Virus record (IMG/VR): IMGVR_UViG_3300031758_000220 | Span: 1 to 37,544 of that record | Length of the DNA: 37,544 bases | DNA from: a virus | Direction: 5' to 3' (one strand) | Shown here: one piece after another, positions 12,787 to 19,231 of the stretch | Position numbering within the stretch: position 1 is the first letter of the stretch | How the letters are laid out: every line of letters starts with the position of its first letter | Position numbers and translations under genes: made by a program | Notes under the pieces: model-generated | The model's input: only the letters and a program-made list of their open reading frames with translations | Databases searched by the model: none | Told to the model about the DNA's origin: nothing

Positions 12787-13466
12787 TGTCTGCCTACAAC
12801 ATCAAATGGATTTGGGACCAACAGATAACCGCTGTCCAGAAGTTGGTTTTGTTTGCTGTCAACGAACACTGCAACCCAGCTCATGGGGACTGGCGGTGTT
12901 TTCCCTCTCAAAAGACCCTTTCAAAGCTGACGGGCCTGTCAGATCGGGCAATCAGGTCAAACATGGTTGAGCTGCAGAAGCTCAAGCTGATCACCGTGGC
13001 GCATCAGCACGATGGGACAGGTAGCCAGAAGGTCAACATGTACTGGCTGAACGCCCCATTTATTGGGGTCGAGCAGGGCTTTGAGAGCAGCGCAGATCAG
13101 GGCGACACCCCCCGGAAGGAGATTCCTCCCCCCCCGGAAGGAGATTCCGGGGCCCCCGGAAGGAGGTTCCTACAGAACCCCTTAATAGAACCTCTTAAGA
13201 AAAAACACTTGGGTGAACCCGAGTTTGACCAGTTCTGGCTGGCCTATCCCAGGAAGGTCAAGAAGCCGGAAGCGCTGAAGGCGTGGAAGTCGACAGCGAA
13301 GGACAGGCCACCCTTGCCTGAACTTCTGGACCACCTGTCCAACCGGGCTTGGCCTAGTGACCCGAAGTTCATACCGCACCCCTCGACCTTCCTCCGTGGA
13401 CATCAATGGGCTGATGACCTGATTACCGACTTAAAGCCAAGGGCCGCCGCCGGGGCCTGGCGATGA
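12786..13466 (+). CDS. Replication initiator (lambda O-like)
   Basis: This 226-aa protein has a winged-helix DNA-binding domain at residues about 5-90 (QKLVLFAVNEHCNPAHGDWR, then PSQKTLSKLTGLSDRAIRSN). A low-complexity Pro/Glu/Gly linker at about 105-130 is encoded by the origin iterons. The C-terminal domain (EFDQFWLAYPRKVKKPEALK, then KFIPHPSTFLRGHQWADD) is the type found in phage initiators and helicase loaders. It should bind its own gene's iterons and load the helicase encoded by the next gene, which overlaps by 4 nt. Carrying the origin inside the linker is exactly the lambda O arrangement. Confidence 0.85.
   Translation: MSAYNIKWIWDQQITAVQKLVLFAVNEHCNPAHGDWRCFPSQKTLSKLTGLSDRAIRSNMVELQKLKLITVAHQHDGTGSQKVNMYWLNAPFIGVEQGFESSADQGDTPRKEIPPPPEGDSGAPGRRFLQNPLIEPLKKKHLGEPEFDQFWLAYPRKVKKPEALKAWKSTAKDRPPLPELLDHLSNRAWPSDPKFIPHPSTFLRGHQWADDLITDLKPRAAAGAWR
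13111..13209. other. ori: Probable replication origin: three 22-bp iterons and AT-rich tract
   Basis: Three copies of cccggaaggagattcc start at 13111, 13133 and 13155. The third has one change, ggtt for gatt. Their spacing is exactly 22 bp, two helical turns, so bound initiators would lie on one face. Each copy holds a GGAA-N5-TTCC inverted repeat. Directly downstream is an AT-rich, A-run-containing stretch (about 13179-13209) suited to unwinding. The layout matches lambda ori, in which O iterons inside gene O are followed by an AT-rich region. Confidence 0.8.
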
Positions 13467-14431
13467 GAATCGACCCTGCCGCCCTGACTGCCCACATGGA
13501 GCGTCTGAGTGAAGACGAGGCCCAGTTTGTCATCGGGATGGATGACATCGCCCTTCGGTTCGCCAAGCACATTGCCCAAAGGGGCTCGATGTCCGGCCCC
13601 TCACTTCCTTGGACGAAGACCCACGACACGATCCGTTTCAATCCCGGCGCTTTGAGCATCTGGGCTGGGATCAACGGCCACGGGAAGAGCTTGGTTCTTG
13701 GACAAGCCGCGCTGTGGTGGATAGGGCAGCGCCAGACGGTCGTCATCGCCTCCCTCGAGATGAAGCCCGAGGAGACCCTCTACCGCATGGCTCGGCAGAT
13801 GCTGGGGAGGAATGTCGAGCTGGAGGAGTTTGAGACGGTCATCAACGCCCTCAGGGACTTCCTGTTCATCTACGACCAAAACGACTCGGTAGCAGCGGAC
13901 CGCATTCTGGCTCTCGTTCATTACGCCGCGACCGAGTTGAAGGCAGATCACATCCTGATCGACTCAGTGACCAAGTGCGGCCTTGGACGTGATGACTACA
14001 CCGAACAGGCCCGGTTTGTGGATCGCCTCCAGTGGGCAGCCAAGAGGCACAACGTCCACGTCCACCTCGTTGCCCACATGCGAAAGGGCAGCGACGAGCG
14101 AGGGGGAAGCCCGGGGAAGTTCGACATCCGAGGTGCGGCGGAAATGACCGACCTCGCAGACAACGTGTTAGTGGTCTACCGGAACAAGGCTAAGGAAGCC
14201 GCAGCCGAGAAGCGCCGGGCGATGGGCTTCCTGACGGACGCTGAGAAGACTTTGCTTGATGAGCCGGACAGTTTTCTCACCGTTGAGAAGAACAGGGAGC
14301 ACGGACACGAGGCGAGATTCGGCTTGTGGTTCCACCACAACGCCATGCAGTTCCTTGGAACCGACGCCCCCTTCGCATTGAAGTGGGAGCAAGCCCCGCC
14401 CCCTTGGAGACGATTGGAGGTTGTTTCGTGA
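13463..14431 (+). CDS. DnaB-type replicative helicase
   Basis: This 322-aa RecA-fold ATPase has a Walker A GINGHGKS at residues 69-76, Walker B HILIDSV at 163-169 and a segment VHVHLVAHMRKGSDERGG with the sensor and arginine-finger region. It then has IRGAAEMTDLADNVLVVYR, typical of the DnaB C-terminal domain. The N-terminal DnaB domain is absent; only ~45 residues precede the core, so it resembles the helicase half of small phage primase-helicases. It lies directly after the initiator with a 4-nt overlap. It should unwind the fork, with primase supplied by the host. Confidence 0.88.
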   Translation: MRIDPAALTAHMERLSEDEAQFVIGMDDIALRFAKHIAQRGSMSGPSLPWTKTHDTIRFNPGALSIWAGINGHGKSLVLGQAALWWIGQRQTVVIASLEMKPEETLYRMARQMLGRNVELEEFETVINALRDFLFIYDQNDSVAADRILALVHYAATELKADHILIDSVTKCGLGRDDYTEQARFVDRLQWAAKRHNVHVHLVAHMRKGSDERGGSPGKFDIRGAAEMTDLADNVLVVYRNKAKEAAAEKRRAMGFLTDAEKTLLDEPDSFLTVEKNREHGHEARFGLWFHHNAMQFLGTDAPFALKWEQAPPPWRRLEVVS

Positions 14432-14664
14432 AGCCCCGCATTACGGATGTGGATGTCCGCAAACCGAGCTTGATTACGGCAGAAGAGATTGCGAGGGATG
14501 TAGAGAAATTCCTTGCGAAGGGCGGCCAAATCGAAACGCCTGAATTCAGGCGTGATCGGCTTCAAGTCACACCAGGGCGTGAAAACGCAACTAGGAGGCG
14601 CTGGCAGATTCACTCTGCGCCTCCGGACCTGAAAGAATTTCAACGCGGAGCGACGAAAAAATGA
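14428..14664 (+). CDS. Small basic hypothetical protein
   Basis: This 78-aa protein starts at GTG 14428 within the helicase stop (GTGA). It is basic, with KPSLITAEEIARDVEKFLAK in the first half and an Arg-rich second half (RDRLQVTPGRENATRRRWQ). No domain was recognised. A DNA- or RNA-associated accessory role in replication is plausible from charge and neighbours. It overlaps the next gene by 4 nt. Confidence 0.6.
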   Translation: MKPRITDVDVRKPSLITAEEIARDVEKFLAKGGQIETPEFRRDRLQVTPGRENATRRRWQIHSAPPDLKEFQRGATKK

Positions 14665-14921
14665 ACGACAAGATTTTCGTGAACGGCATGGTCGTGAAGC
14701 GCAACGACAACGCGCCGGAATATGTGCTGGCCAACCTGTCCATCAAGCGCACCGACCTGATCGACTTCCTTCGCCAGCAGGACAGCGACTGGCTGAACGT
14801 GGCGCTGAAGCGCGCCAAAAGCGGGAAGTGTTACGCCGAGCTGGACACGTGGAAGCCGACGGAGAAGTTGGCTGACGTCGCGCGCGGGCCGGCAGCGCCT
14901 GACGACGAAATCCCGTTCTGA
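14661..14921 (+). CDS. Small protein with SSB-like acidic tail
   Basis: This 86-aa protein ends DDEIPF, the acidic hydrophobic tip by which bacterial single-strand binding proteins recruit partners. The body (KIFVNGMVVKRNDNAPEYVL, then ANLSIKRTDLIDFLRQQ) begins with beta strands but is too short for a full OB fold plus linker. It may be a minimal ssDNA-associated protein, or a mimic that competes for host SSB-binding proteins. It sits in the replication operon between the helicase and the nin-like genes. The tail is seen; the role is inferred. Confidence 0.65.
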   Translation: MNDKIFVNGMVVKRNDNAPEYVLANLSIKRTDLIDFLRQQDSDWLNVALKRAKSGKCYAELDTWKPTEKLADVARGPAAPDDEIPF

Positions 14922-14950
14922 GCACGGACAAATGGCCGCGCCAGCACGCC

Positions 14951-15160
14951 ATGGAAATCTCCAACCTGCCCACGCGGGAGATGCGTGCGGAAGCGTTGGC
15001 GCGAGTCCCCGAAGCATGGCGGGAGCTTGTCCAGGCGCACGTCGTCAACGCCTTTCGACTGCGGGCATTCCGTGAAGGCTATTTTCGTGAAGACAAACCA
15101 AGGGCTGGCTCCGGCGTCCGACGAAGCGCTCAAAGTGCTCGGGAGATATCAGTTCGGTGA
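14951..15160 (+). CDS. Small hypothetical helical protein
   Basis: This 69-aa protein starts at ATG 14951. The first 50 residues (MEISNLPTREMRAEALARVP, then EAWRELVQAHVVNAFRLR) resemble short helical proteins in the nin-like regions of prophages. The last ~30 residues overlap the next gene out of frame and look unconstrained, so the functional part may end near 15072. The Shine-Dalgarno is weak. The function is unknown and the start is uncertain. Confidence 0.5.
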   Translation: MEISNLPTREMRAEALARVPEAWRELVQAHVVNAFRLRAFREGYFREDKPRAGSGVRRSAQSAREISVR

Positions 15161-15488
15161 GGAAGTGATCGTTGAACACAAGCGAGGCAGAAGCGCAAAG
15201 CAACATCGGTATGCGTTCAAATTCTTCGCCATGACGTTTGACCTTCAAGACGAGTACGACAGTCCGGATGTGTGGCGGAAGGTGCTTGAGATCAGCGCGG
15301 GGCACTTTGATCCGGTTGTGGACAAAAACGGGCGGACACACTTGTGGCCCCGATCAATTGCATGGGATGCCCTCGATCAAGACCAGTTCAATGAACTGTT
15401 CAACCACATCCAAGACGCGTTCCTTGCGAAATATTCCAACGGCATTTCTTGTGAGCAACTGGAGGCAGTGATGGGGGCAAGGCCATGA
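15072..15488 (+). CDS. DUF1367-like protein
   Basis: This 138-aa protein uses GTG 15072 (MKAIFVKTNQGLAPASDEAL, then KVLGRYQFGEEVIVEHKRG). The opening and the segment KQHRYAFKFFAMTFDLQDEY match the DUF1367 family of phage proteins found in recombination or replication accessory regions, also near ninB. An upstream in-frame ATG at 14985 would extend it through the preceding gene and is not favoured. Molecular function is not established for the family. It ends in an ATGA overlap with the next small gene. Confidence 0.65.
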   Translation: MKAIFVKTNQGLAPASDEALKVLGRYQFGEEVIVEHKRGRSAKQHRYAFKFFAMTFDLQDEYDSPDVWRKVLEISAGHFDPVVDKNGRTHLWPRSIAWDALDQDQFNELFNHIQDAFLAKYSNGISCEQLEAVMGARP

Positions 15489-15652
15489 AACCTCCGAACA
15501 TGTGTCCGCATTGCAACGAGACGTTCGCGAGCAACCTGTCCGCCGCTGAGCACCGGATAGGAAACCCGCGCCGCTGCATGACGCCCGATGAGCTGGTGAA
15601 AACGGGAATGAGAAAAGACCGACTGGGTGTGTGGAAGAGGCTCCGTCGATGA
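15485..15652 (+). CDS. Small zinc-finger-like protein
   Basis: This 55-aa protein starts at ATG 15485 within the previous stop and ends overlapping the next start. It contains CPHC followed by His in AAEHRIG and Cys in RRCM, a C2HC set suitable for one zinc ion. The tail (MTPDELVKTGMRKDRLGVWK) has the Gly-Val-Trp ending seen in related small phage proteins. It is very likely real because of the exact ATGA couplings at both ends. A nucleic-acid-binding role is inferred from the finger. Confidence 0.7.
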   Translation: MKPPNMCPHCNETFASNLSAAEHRIGNPRRCMTPDELVKTGMRKDRLGVWKRLRR

Positions 15653-15804
15653 GTGAGGCTGGCATCAAGACGATGATCACCGACCCATCCGCGATCCCTG
15701 ATCGGATCAAGATGGTCGAGCAGGACATTCGGGCGTTGATTGAGTTGGGGACGGTTCTTGTCACTGTGGAGTTAGTGCGCCGTGCTCAAGATCACGAGTG
15801 CTGA
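15649..15804 (+). CDS. Very small hypothetical protein
   Basis: This 51-aa protein starts at ATG 15649 inside the preceding stop. It is one or two helices (AIPDRIKMVEQDIRALIELG, then TVLVTVELVRRAQDHE). It overlaps the following HNH-like gene by 23 nt. No motif is recognisable. Support comes from translational coupling and the gapless operon around it. Confidence 0.55.
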   Translation: MSEAGIKTMITDPSAIPDRIKMVEQDIRALIELGTVLVTVELVRRAQDHEC

Positions 15805-16183
15805 CAAGTATTTCAGTCTCTGCATTCGTGAGCAGGCGAAGTTTACCTGCGAGCGCTGCGGGACGTTTGCCCCTCCGGAATTGAGCAAAAGGTTGGACTG
15901 CTCGCATTTCCACGGACGAGGGAAGTGGTCCGTCAGATTTGACCCGGACAACGCAACAGCGTTGTGCATGGGATGCCACCTTTACGTCACTGCACACCCC
16001 ATCGAGCACATGGCGTTTATTCAGACAAAACTCGGCCCGTACCGGTTTCAAGCTTTGGCAGAAAAGGCTCAGGACACAACTCGAGGTCGACAAGCAAAGC
16101 GGGAAGTGAAAGAGATCGGCAAACACTATCGGCAACAACTTGAGGTTGTTCGTCAAGGACAGCCGTTGGAGGGGTTTCTGTGA
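15782..16183 (+). CDS. ninG-like: NinG-like HNH-type protein
   Basis: This 133-aa protein starts at GTG 15782. It has a zinc-binding CERCG near residue 23, then LDCSHFHGRGKWSVRFDPDN and ALCMGCHLYVTAHPIEH. That pattern, with paired Cys, CSHF-GR, an Asn after RFDP and C-CH, is the core of the NinG/Rap family and related HNH proteins. Lambda NinG (Rap) is a Holliday-junction endonuclease acting with Red recombination. Here it would complement the ERF/YqaJ pair. The C-terminal third is a charged helix. It overlaps both neighbours. Confidence 0.78.
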   Translation: MLKITSADKYFSLCIREQAKFTCERCGTFAPPELSKRLDCSHFHGRGKWSVRFDPDNATALCMGCHLYVTAHPIEHMAFIQTKLGPYRFQALAEKAQDTTRGRQAKREVKEIGKHYRQQLEVVRQGQPLEGFL

Positions 16184-16404
16184 GCACTACCGGAGTCGCT
16201 AAACGGCACTGGCCTAAATTGAAGCCGCCGCGTGAAAGCGACGCTCTCCCGCCGATCAAAACAGCGCTTCCGTTGGCAAGAGAGAAAACGGTCCGTGAGG
16301 CCTTGGCTGTTATCGAGGCCAACCTGCAATCCATGCCCTTTAACGATCCTGACAGGAAGCTCGAGCAGGCCCGTGCAGACACGCTGAGGCGCTTTTTGAG
16401 GTGA
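16180..16404 (+). CDS. Small hypothetical protein
   Basis: This 74-aa protein starts at GTG 16180 in a GTGA overlap with the NinG-like gene. It is basic at the N-terminus (RHWPKLKPPRE) and helical at the C-terminus (VREALAVIEANLQSMP, then RKLEQARADTLRRFLR). It lies between ninG-like and Q-position genes, where lambdoid phages carry small unknown nin genes. No function is assigned. Confidence 0.55.
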   Translation: MSTTGVAKRHWPKLKPPRESDALPPIKTALPLAREKTVREALAVIEANLQSMPFNDPDRKLEQARADTLRRFLR

Positions 16405-16751
16405 TCACCCACCACGAGGCACATCTCTTGGTGGAAGAGTGGGCTGCGGGCGAGCTGGCGGAAGTCCGCAGGGTCTGGTTCCCGTCTGTGTCGCCCAGTT
16501 TCGAGGACTATCAGTCGGGATACCGATCGCTGGATTCGAGCAAAAGAGATTTAAGGCTTGAGGCGACGGGGTGGATCATGACGGTCCTCCAAGCAAACAA
16601 GCCCCTGTTTTACACCACGCTTCGGCGGCATTACGTGGACAGAAAGAAAATCGGCGGACGCGCCAGGCGGGCAGCCTTGGATGCGTTCTGTCGAGCCCAT
16701 GCGGCATGGGAATTCACGACGCAACCACCGGCTGAAAAAAATCAGGCATGA
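16401..16751 (+). CDS. Putative late-gene antiterminator (Q position)
   Basis: This 116-aa protein starts at GTG 16401. It is basic and helical, with TLRRHYVDRKKIGGRARRAA near the C-terminus, reminiscent of the HTH-like end of small Q-type antiterminators and DUF1133-like proteins. The strongest support is position. It is the last gene of the rightward early operon and sits directly before a terminator and the endolysin, as Q precedes tR' and the lysis genes in lambdoid phages. The family match is weak and the assignment could be wrong. Confidence 0.5.
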   Translation: MITHHEAHLLVEEWAAGELAEVRRVWFPSVSPSFEDYQSGYRSLDSSKRDLRLEATGWIMTVLQANKPLFYTTLRRHYVDRKKIGGRARRAALDAFCRAHAAWEFTTQPPAEKNQA

Positions 16752-16755
16752 CGTG

Positions 16756-16784
16756 TTGCAATCTCACGTGGATGTGTTGACATA
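16756..16784 (+). promoter_or_regulatory. Possible late promoter
   Basis: A candidate -35 TTGCAA (16756-16761) lies 17-18 bp from GACATA/ACATAT. A second perfect -35-like TTGACA occurs at 16777-16782 but has no good -10 at the right distance. Only its place between the Q-like gene and the terminator makes it attractive. Confidence 0.3.
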
Positions 16785-16821
16785 TGCGGGACGCACTGCG
16801 TCCGAAGTTTGTACTCAAATT

Positions 16822-16848
16822 GGTCCGGTCCCCCCGGGCCTTTTTTTT
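16822..16848 (+). terminator. tR'-like intrinsic terminator before lysis genes
   Basis: A 7-bp stem GGTCCGG/CCGGGCC (one G-T wobble) with loop tcccc is followed by eight T residues. It ends 11 nt before the endolysin start codon. Rightward transcripts must read through it to express the late block. This fits control by an antiterminator encoded just upstream. Confidence 0.85.
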
Positions 16849-16859
16849 GGGCGCGCAAA

Positions 16860-17273
16860 ATGGACGTCGTGGAGCTCTTGAAAAGACACGAGGGGTTTTC
16901 CCGAACCCCCTACCGGTGCACTGCCGGAAAGGTGACCATCGGCTTTGGGCGAAACCTTGAATCTCAAGGCATCAGCGAGGCCGAGGCTGAATGGCTCTTA
17001 GAGCGTGACGTTGACCGCGCGATCGGCAGCCTGCGCACCGAGCCCTATTGGCTCGATCTGTCAGACGTCCGGCAGGCCGTGCTGATCGACATGGTGTTCA
17101 ACCTCGGCTGGGCTGGGTTTGCCAAGTTCGCAAGATTGCGCATGGCTTTAGGCCGGCAGGACTGGGACGCTGCATCAAACGAGATGCGGTCCAGCTTGTG
17201 GTTCAAGCAGGTTGGCACTCGGTCGCAGCGGCTTTGCGTGATGATGCAGACAGGGCTCTGGCCTCAGCCCTGA
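16860..17273 (+). CDS. Endolysin, T4-type lysozyme (GH24)
   Basis: This 137-aa enzyme cleaves peptidoglycan glycan strands. I chose ATG 16860; an upstream TTG start would place the terminator inside the gene. The catalytic set matches T4 lysozyme numbering: Glu11 in RHEGF, Cys20 in the place of Asp20, and Thr26, followed by GFGRNLE. Downstream are the usual VRQAVLIDMVFNLGWAGFAK and WFKQVGTRSQRL motifs. No signal peptide or SAR segment is present, so it needs a holin; the candidate lies 1.5 kb downstream. The Shine-Dalgarno is poor. It is the first late gene. Confidence 0.93.
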   Translation: MDVVELLKRHEGFSRTPYRCTAGKVTIGFGRNLESQGISEAEAEWLLERDVDRAIGSLRTEPYWLDLSDVRQAVLIDMVFNLGWAGFAKFARLRMALGRQDWDAASNEMRSSLWFKQVGTRSQRLCVMMQTGLWPQP

Positions 17274-18442
17274 TGGCCCGCGACTACGACTTCGACGCGC
17301 TTCTCAGCGTCGCCGACACGGATTCGCAGCGCAAAAAGATCCAAGCCGTGCGCCAGTTCGGTGTGTCGCAAGGTGCGCGAGAGCTGAAGATCACCCGACG
17401 GGCCATGCAGATGGTGCTGCAGCGGCTTGTCCGGCTGGCTGCCAGACGCGGGCTTTCCGTCCAGCACGACATGACACATGCCGTGCCGGCGGAGTACGAA
17501 GTTCGGGGCGTTTCCACGCTGTACAACGCGGATGGCAAAGTCAGCCAGCAGTGGGTGAAGTCCCGGTTGCGGGATGACGACGCAGCGCGGGCGATGCGGG
17601 AAGCCATCGAGGAGATGGCAGCCGAATACCGTGGAACCGCTAAGCCGGTTAAGGCGCCGGCTCGCAGCGTATCCAATCTGTTGACGGTCATCCCGCTAGG
17701 TGACCCGCACATTGGGGCCTATGCCTGGGCGGAAGAAGCCGGCGAAGACTTTGACGTCAACATCGCCCGGCAGGACTTGCTTGCTGCAGCTGGCCGACTG
17801 GTTGACGTTGCGCCGCCGACCGAGCGGGCGCTCATCGTGAATCTGGGCGACTTCTTCCACGCCGACAGCCTGAGCCAGTTGACGAAAAGCGGCCATAAAT
17901 TGGATGTGGACACCCGTTGGCCGCGAGTGCTGCGGCTTGGCTGCCACCTGATGGTGGACCTGATCACGCTGGCACTGCGCAAGCACGCCAAAGTGGAAGT
18001 GATCAACGCCATCGGCAACCATGACGACCACAGCTCGATCATGCTTTCGGCGTTTCTGGAAGCGTGGTTCCACGCTGAGCCACGGGTGCATGTCCACCCG
18101 ACGACATCGAAATTCCACTATGTCGAGTTCGGCCGCTGCCTGATCGGCGTCACCCACGGCGACACAGTGAAGCACCTGGCGCTCGGGGAGCTGATGGCAT
18201 CTGACCAGCCGGAAGCGTGGGGCAGAACGCTGCACCGCTACTGGTATACGGGACACATCCACCACACCAGCAAGACTGAGCTTCGCGGGGCGGTGGTTGA
18301 GTCGTTCCGCACGCTCGCCGCGAAAGACGCCTGGCACGCTTCGCAGGGCTACCGGTCCGGCCGCGACATGTACGCGATTGTTTTGGATGCAGAACATGGC
18401 GAAATCGAGCGGCACAGGTGCGACATCCGGCAAGTCCGCTGA
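17273..18442 (+). CDS. HTH-calcineurin-like metallophosphoesterase
   Basis: This 389-aa protein starts at ATG 17273, sharing one base with the endolysin stop. Residues about 10-60 form a homeodomain-like helix-turn-helix (KKIQAVRQFGVSQGARELKI, then TRRAMQMVLQRL). Residues about 135-370 are a metallophosphoesterase with all metal ligands visible: Asp144 and His146 (GDPHIG), Asp193 (LGDFF), Asn249-His250-Asp251 (GNHDD), His295 (THGD), and His328 and His330 (GHIHH). The substrate could be DNA ends, a cyclic nucleotide or a phosphoprotein. The fold is certain, the substrate is not. Its place within the lysis cassette is unusual. It ends 47 nt inside the next gene. Confidence 0.88.
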   Translation: MARDYDFDALLSVADTDSQRKKIQAVRQFGVSQGARELKITRRAMQMVLQRLVRLAARRGLSVQHDMTHAVPAEYEVRGVSTLYNADGKVSQQWVKSRLRDDDAARAMREAIEEMAAEYRGTAKPVKAPARSVSNLLTVIPLGDPHIGAYAWAEEAGEDFDVNIARQDLLAAAGRLVDVAPPTERALIVNLGDFFHADSLSQLTKSGHKLDVDTRWPRVLRLGCHLMVDLITLALRKHAKVEVINAIGNHDDHSSIMLSAFLEAWFHAEPRVHVHPTTSKFHYVEFGRCLIGVTHGDTVKHLALGELMASDQPEAWGRTLHRYWYTGHIHHTSKTELRGAVVESFRTLAAKDAWHASQGYRSGRDMYAIVLDAEHGEIERHRCDIRQVR

Positions 18443-18668
18443 TCCGGTGAACCGGCCGGCGCATTACACCGCGCATCCATCCGGCATCGAGTGCATCCAG
18501 ATCACCGAGCACATGAACTTCTGCCTCGGCAACGCCATGAAATACATCTGGCGGGCTGGGCTGAAGTCTGACGCCACCCAAGATCTGCAAAAAGCCGTCT
18601 GGTACATCGAGCGGGAGATCGCGCGACGTGGCGACACTCAAACCGATCAAAAGCCGCCGCAGCGCTGA
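18396..18668 (+). CDS. DUF3310 protein
   Basis: This 90-aa protein has ATG 18396 as the probable start, overlapping the metallophosphoesterase end; ATG 18387 is an alternative. The core DPVNRPAHYTAHPSGIECIQ followed by NAMKYIWRAGLKSD and DLQKAVWYIEREI is the hallmark of DUF3310, a small helical family common in phages and sometimes annotated as nucleotide-kinase-like. It is predicted cytoplasmic. It probably acts in nucleotide or DNA metabolism, although it lies in the lysis region, which is common for such cargo genes. Confidence 0.85.
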   Translation: MAKSSGTGATSGKSADPVNRPAHYTAHPSGIECIQITEHMNFCLGNAMKYIWRAGLKSDATQDLQKAVWYIEREIARRGDTQTDQKPPQR

Positions 18669-18837
18669 CGCTGAAGTCGTCAAGCTGCGGTGCAACTGCG
18701 GCGACCAGTCGTGGCACTTCCGCATCACCGTGATCGGCAATCAGGTCACAGCTGAATGCGGTGAATGCCTGGCTGATTGGGGACCGTTTTTTGTTTCACC
18801 CGTTTCACCTGTGAGGCCCGACGATGAGCCAAGCTGA
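18628..18837 (+). CDS. Small zinc-ribbon-like protein
   Basis: This 69-aa protein starts at GTG 18628, overlapping the DUF3310 gene by 41 nt. It carries LRCNCGDQSWHFRITVIGNQ followed by AECGECLADWGPFF. The C-x-C and C-x2-C pairs separated by a beta-hairpin fit a zinc ribbon. The tail is Pro-rich and overlaps the holin-like gene by 14 nt. A nucleic-acid or protein-binding role is likely but unspecified. Confidence 0.68.
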   Translation: MATLKPIKSRRSADAEVVKLRCNCGDQSWHFRITVIGNQVTAECGECLADWGPFFVSPVSPVRPDDEPS

Positions 18838-19015
18838 ACCGAAAAAGATCCGCAAGTCCCGCACGATTTGGGTGGCTGTTGCAACGGCTGCGGCGGGCGC
18901 TGCGTTGACGGTCGCGCCGGAAGCAATGCCTGTCGCAGCGACTGGTCCGGGTCTGATTCTGATTGCGGCGATTAACGCCGCGCTCCGCGTCCTGACGTCT
19001 CAGCCGGTCAAGTGA
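18824..19015 (+). CDS. Putative holin
   Basis: This 63-aa protein starts at ATG 18824 with GAGG seven nt upstream. A basic N-terminus (SQAEPKKIRKSR) precedes two hydrophobic segments at about residues 14-35 and 40-58 (GLILIAAINAALRVLT), with a Pro-containing turn between. Small size, two membrane helices, a charged terminus and location downstream of a signal-less endolysin fit a holin that forms the inner-membrane lesion. Family membership cannot be proved from sequence reading alone. Confidence 0.7.
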   Translation: MSQAEPKKIRKSRTIWVAVATAAAGAALTVAPEAMPVAATGPGLILIAAINAALRVLTSQPVK

Positions 19016-19018
19016 TCG

Positions 19019-19222
19019 GTGGATACGGAATCCATTGTCGGCGGCCTGGTGATGGCCGTGCTGGTGTCAATTGTCACCGGCGCCATTGCCGGCAACGTGG
19101 CCAGTCAGAGGACCATCGCCGCTTTGATCGTTCACATTGATTACCTGCGGTCACACATCGACCGCCACGAAGAAACCATCTCCCGAGCTCATCGTCGCAT
19201 CGACGACCTTGAAAAGCGCTGA
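19019..19222 (+). CDS. Membrane-anchored coiled-coil protein (lysis accessory?)
   Basis: This 67-aa protein starts at GTG 19019, three nt after the holin-like gene. Residues 5-28 are a membrane helix (IVGGLVMAVLVSIVTGAIAG). Residues about 33-67 form a coiled coil (YLRSHIDRHEETISRAHRRI). The topology, N-terminal anchor and coiled coil, is like a miniature inner-membrane spanin or a second holin component. No lipobox protein that could be the outer partner was found in or near it. The role is inferred from topology and neighbours. Confidence 0.6.
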   Translation: MDTESIVGGLVMAVLVSIVTGAIAGNVASQRTIAALIVHIDYLRSHIDRHEETISRAHRRIDDLEKR

Positions 19223-19231
19223 GGAAACACT

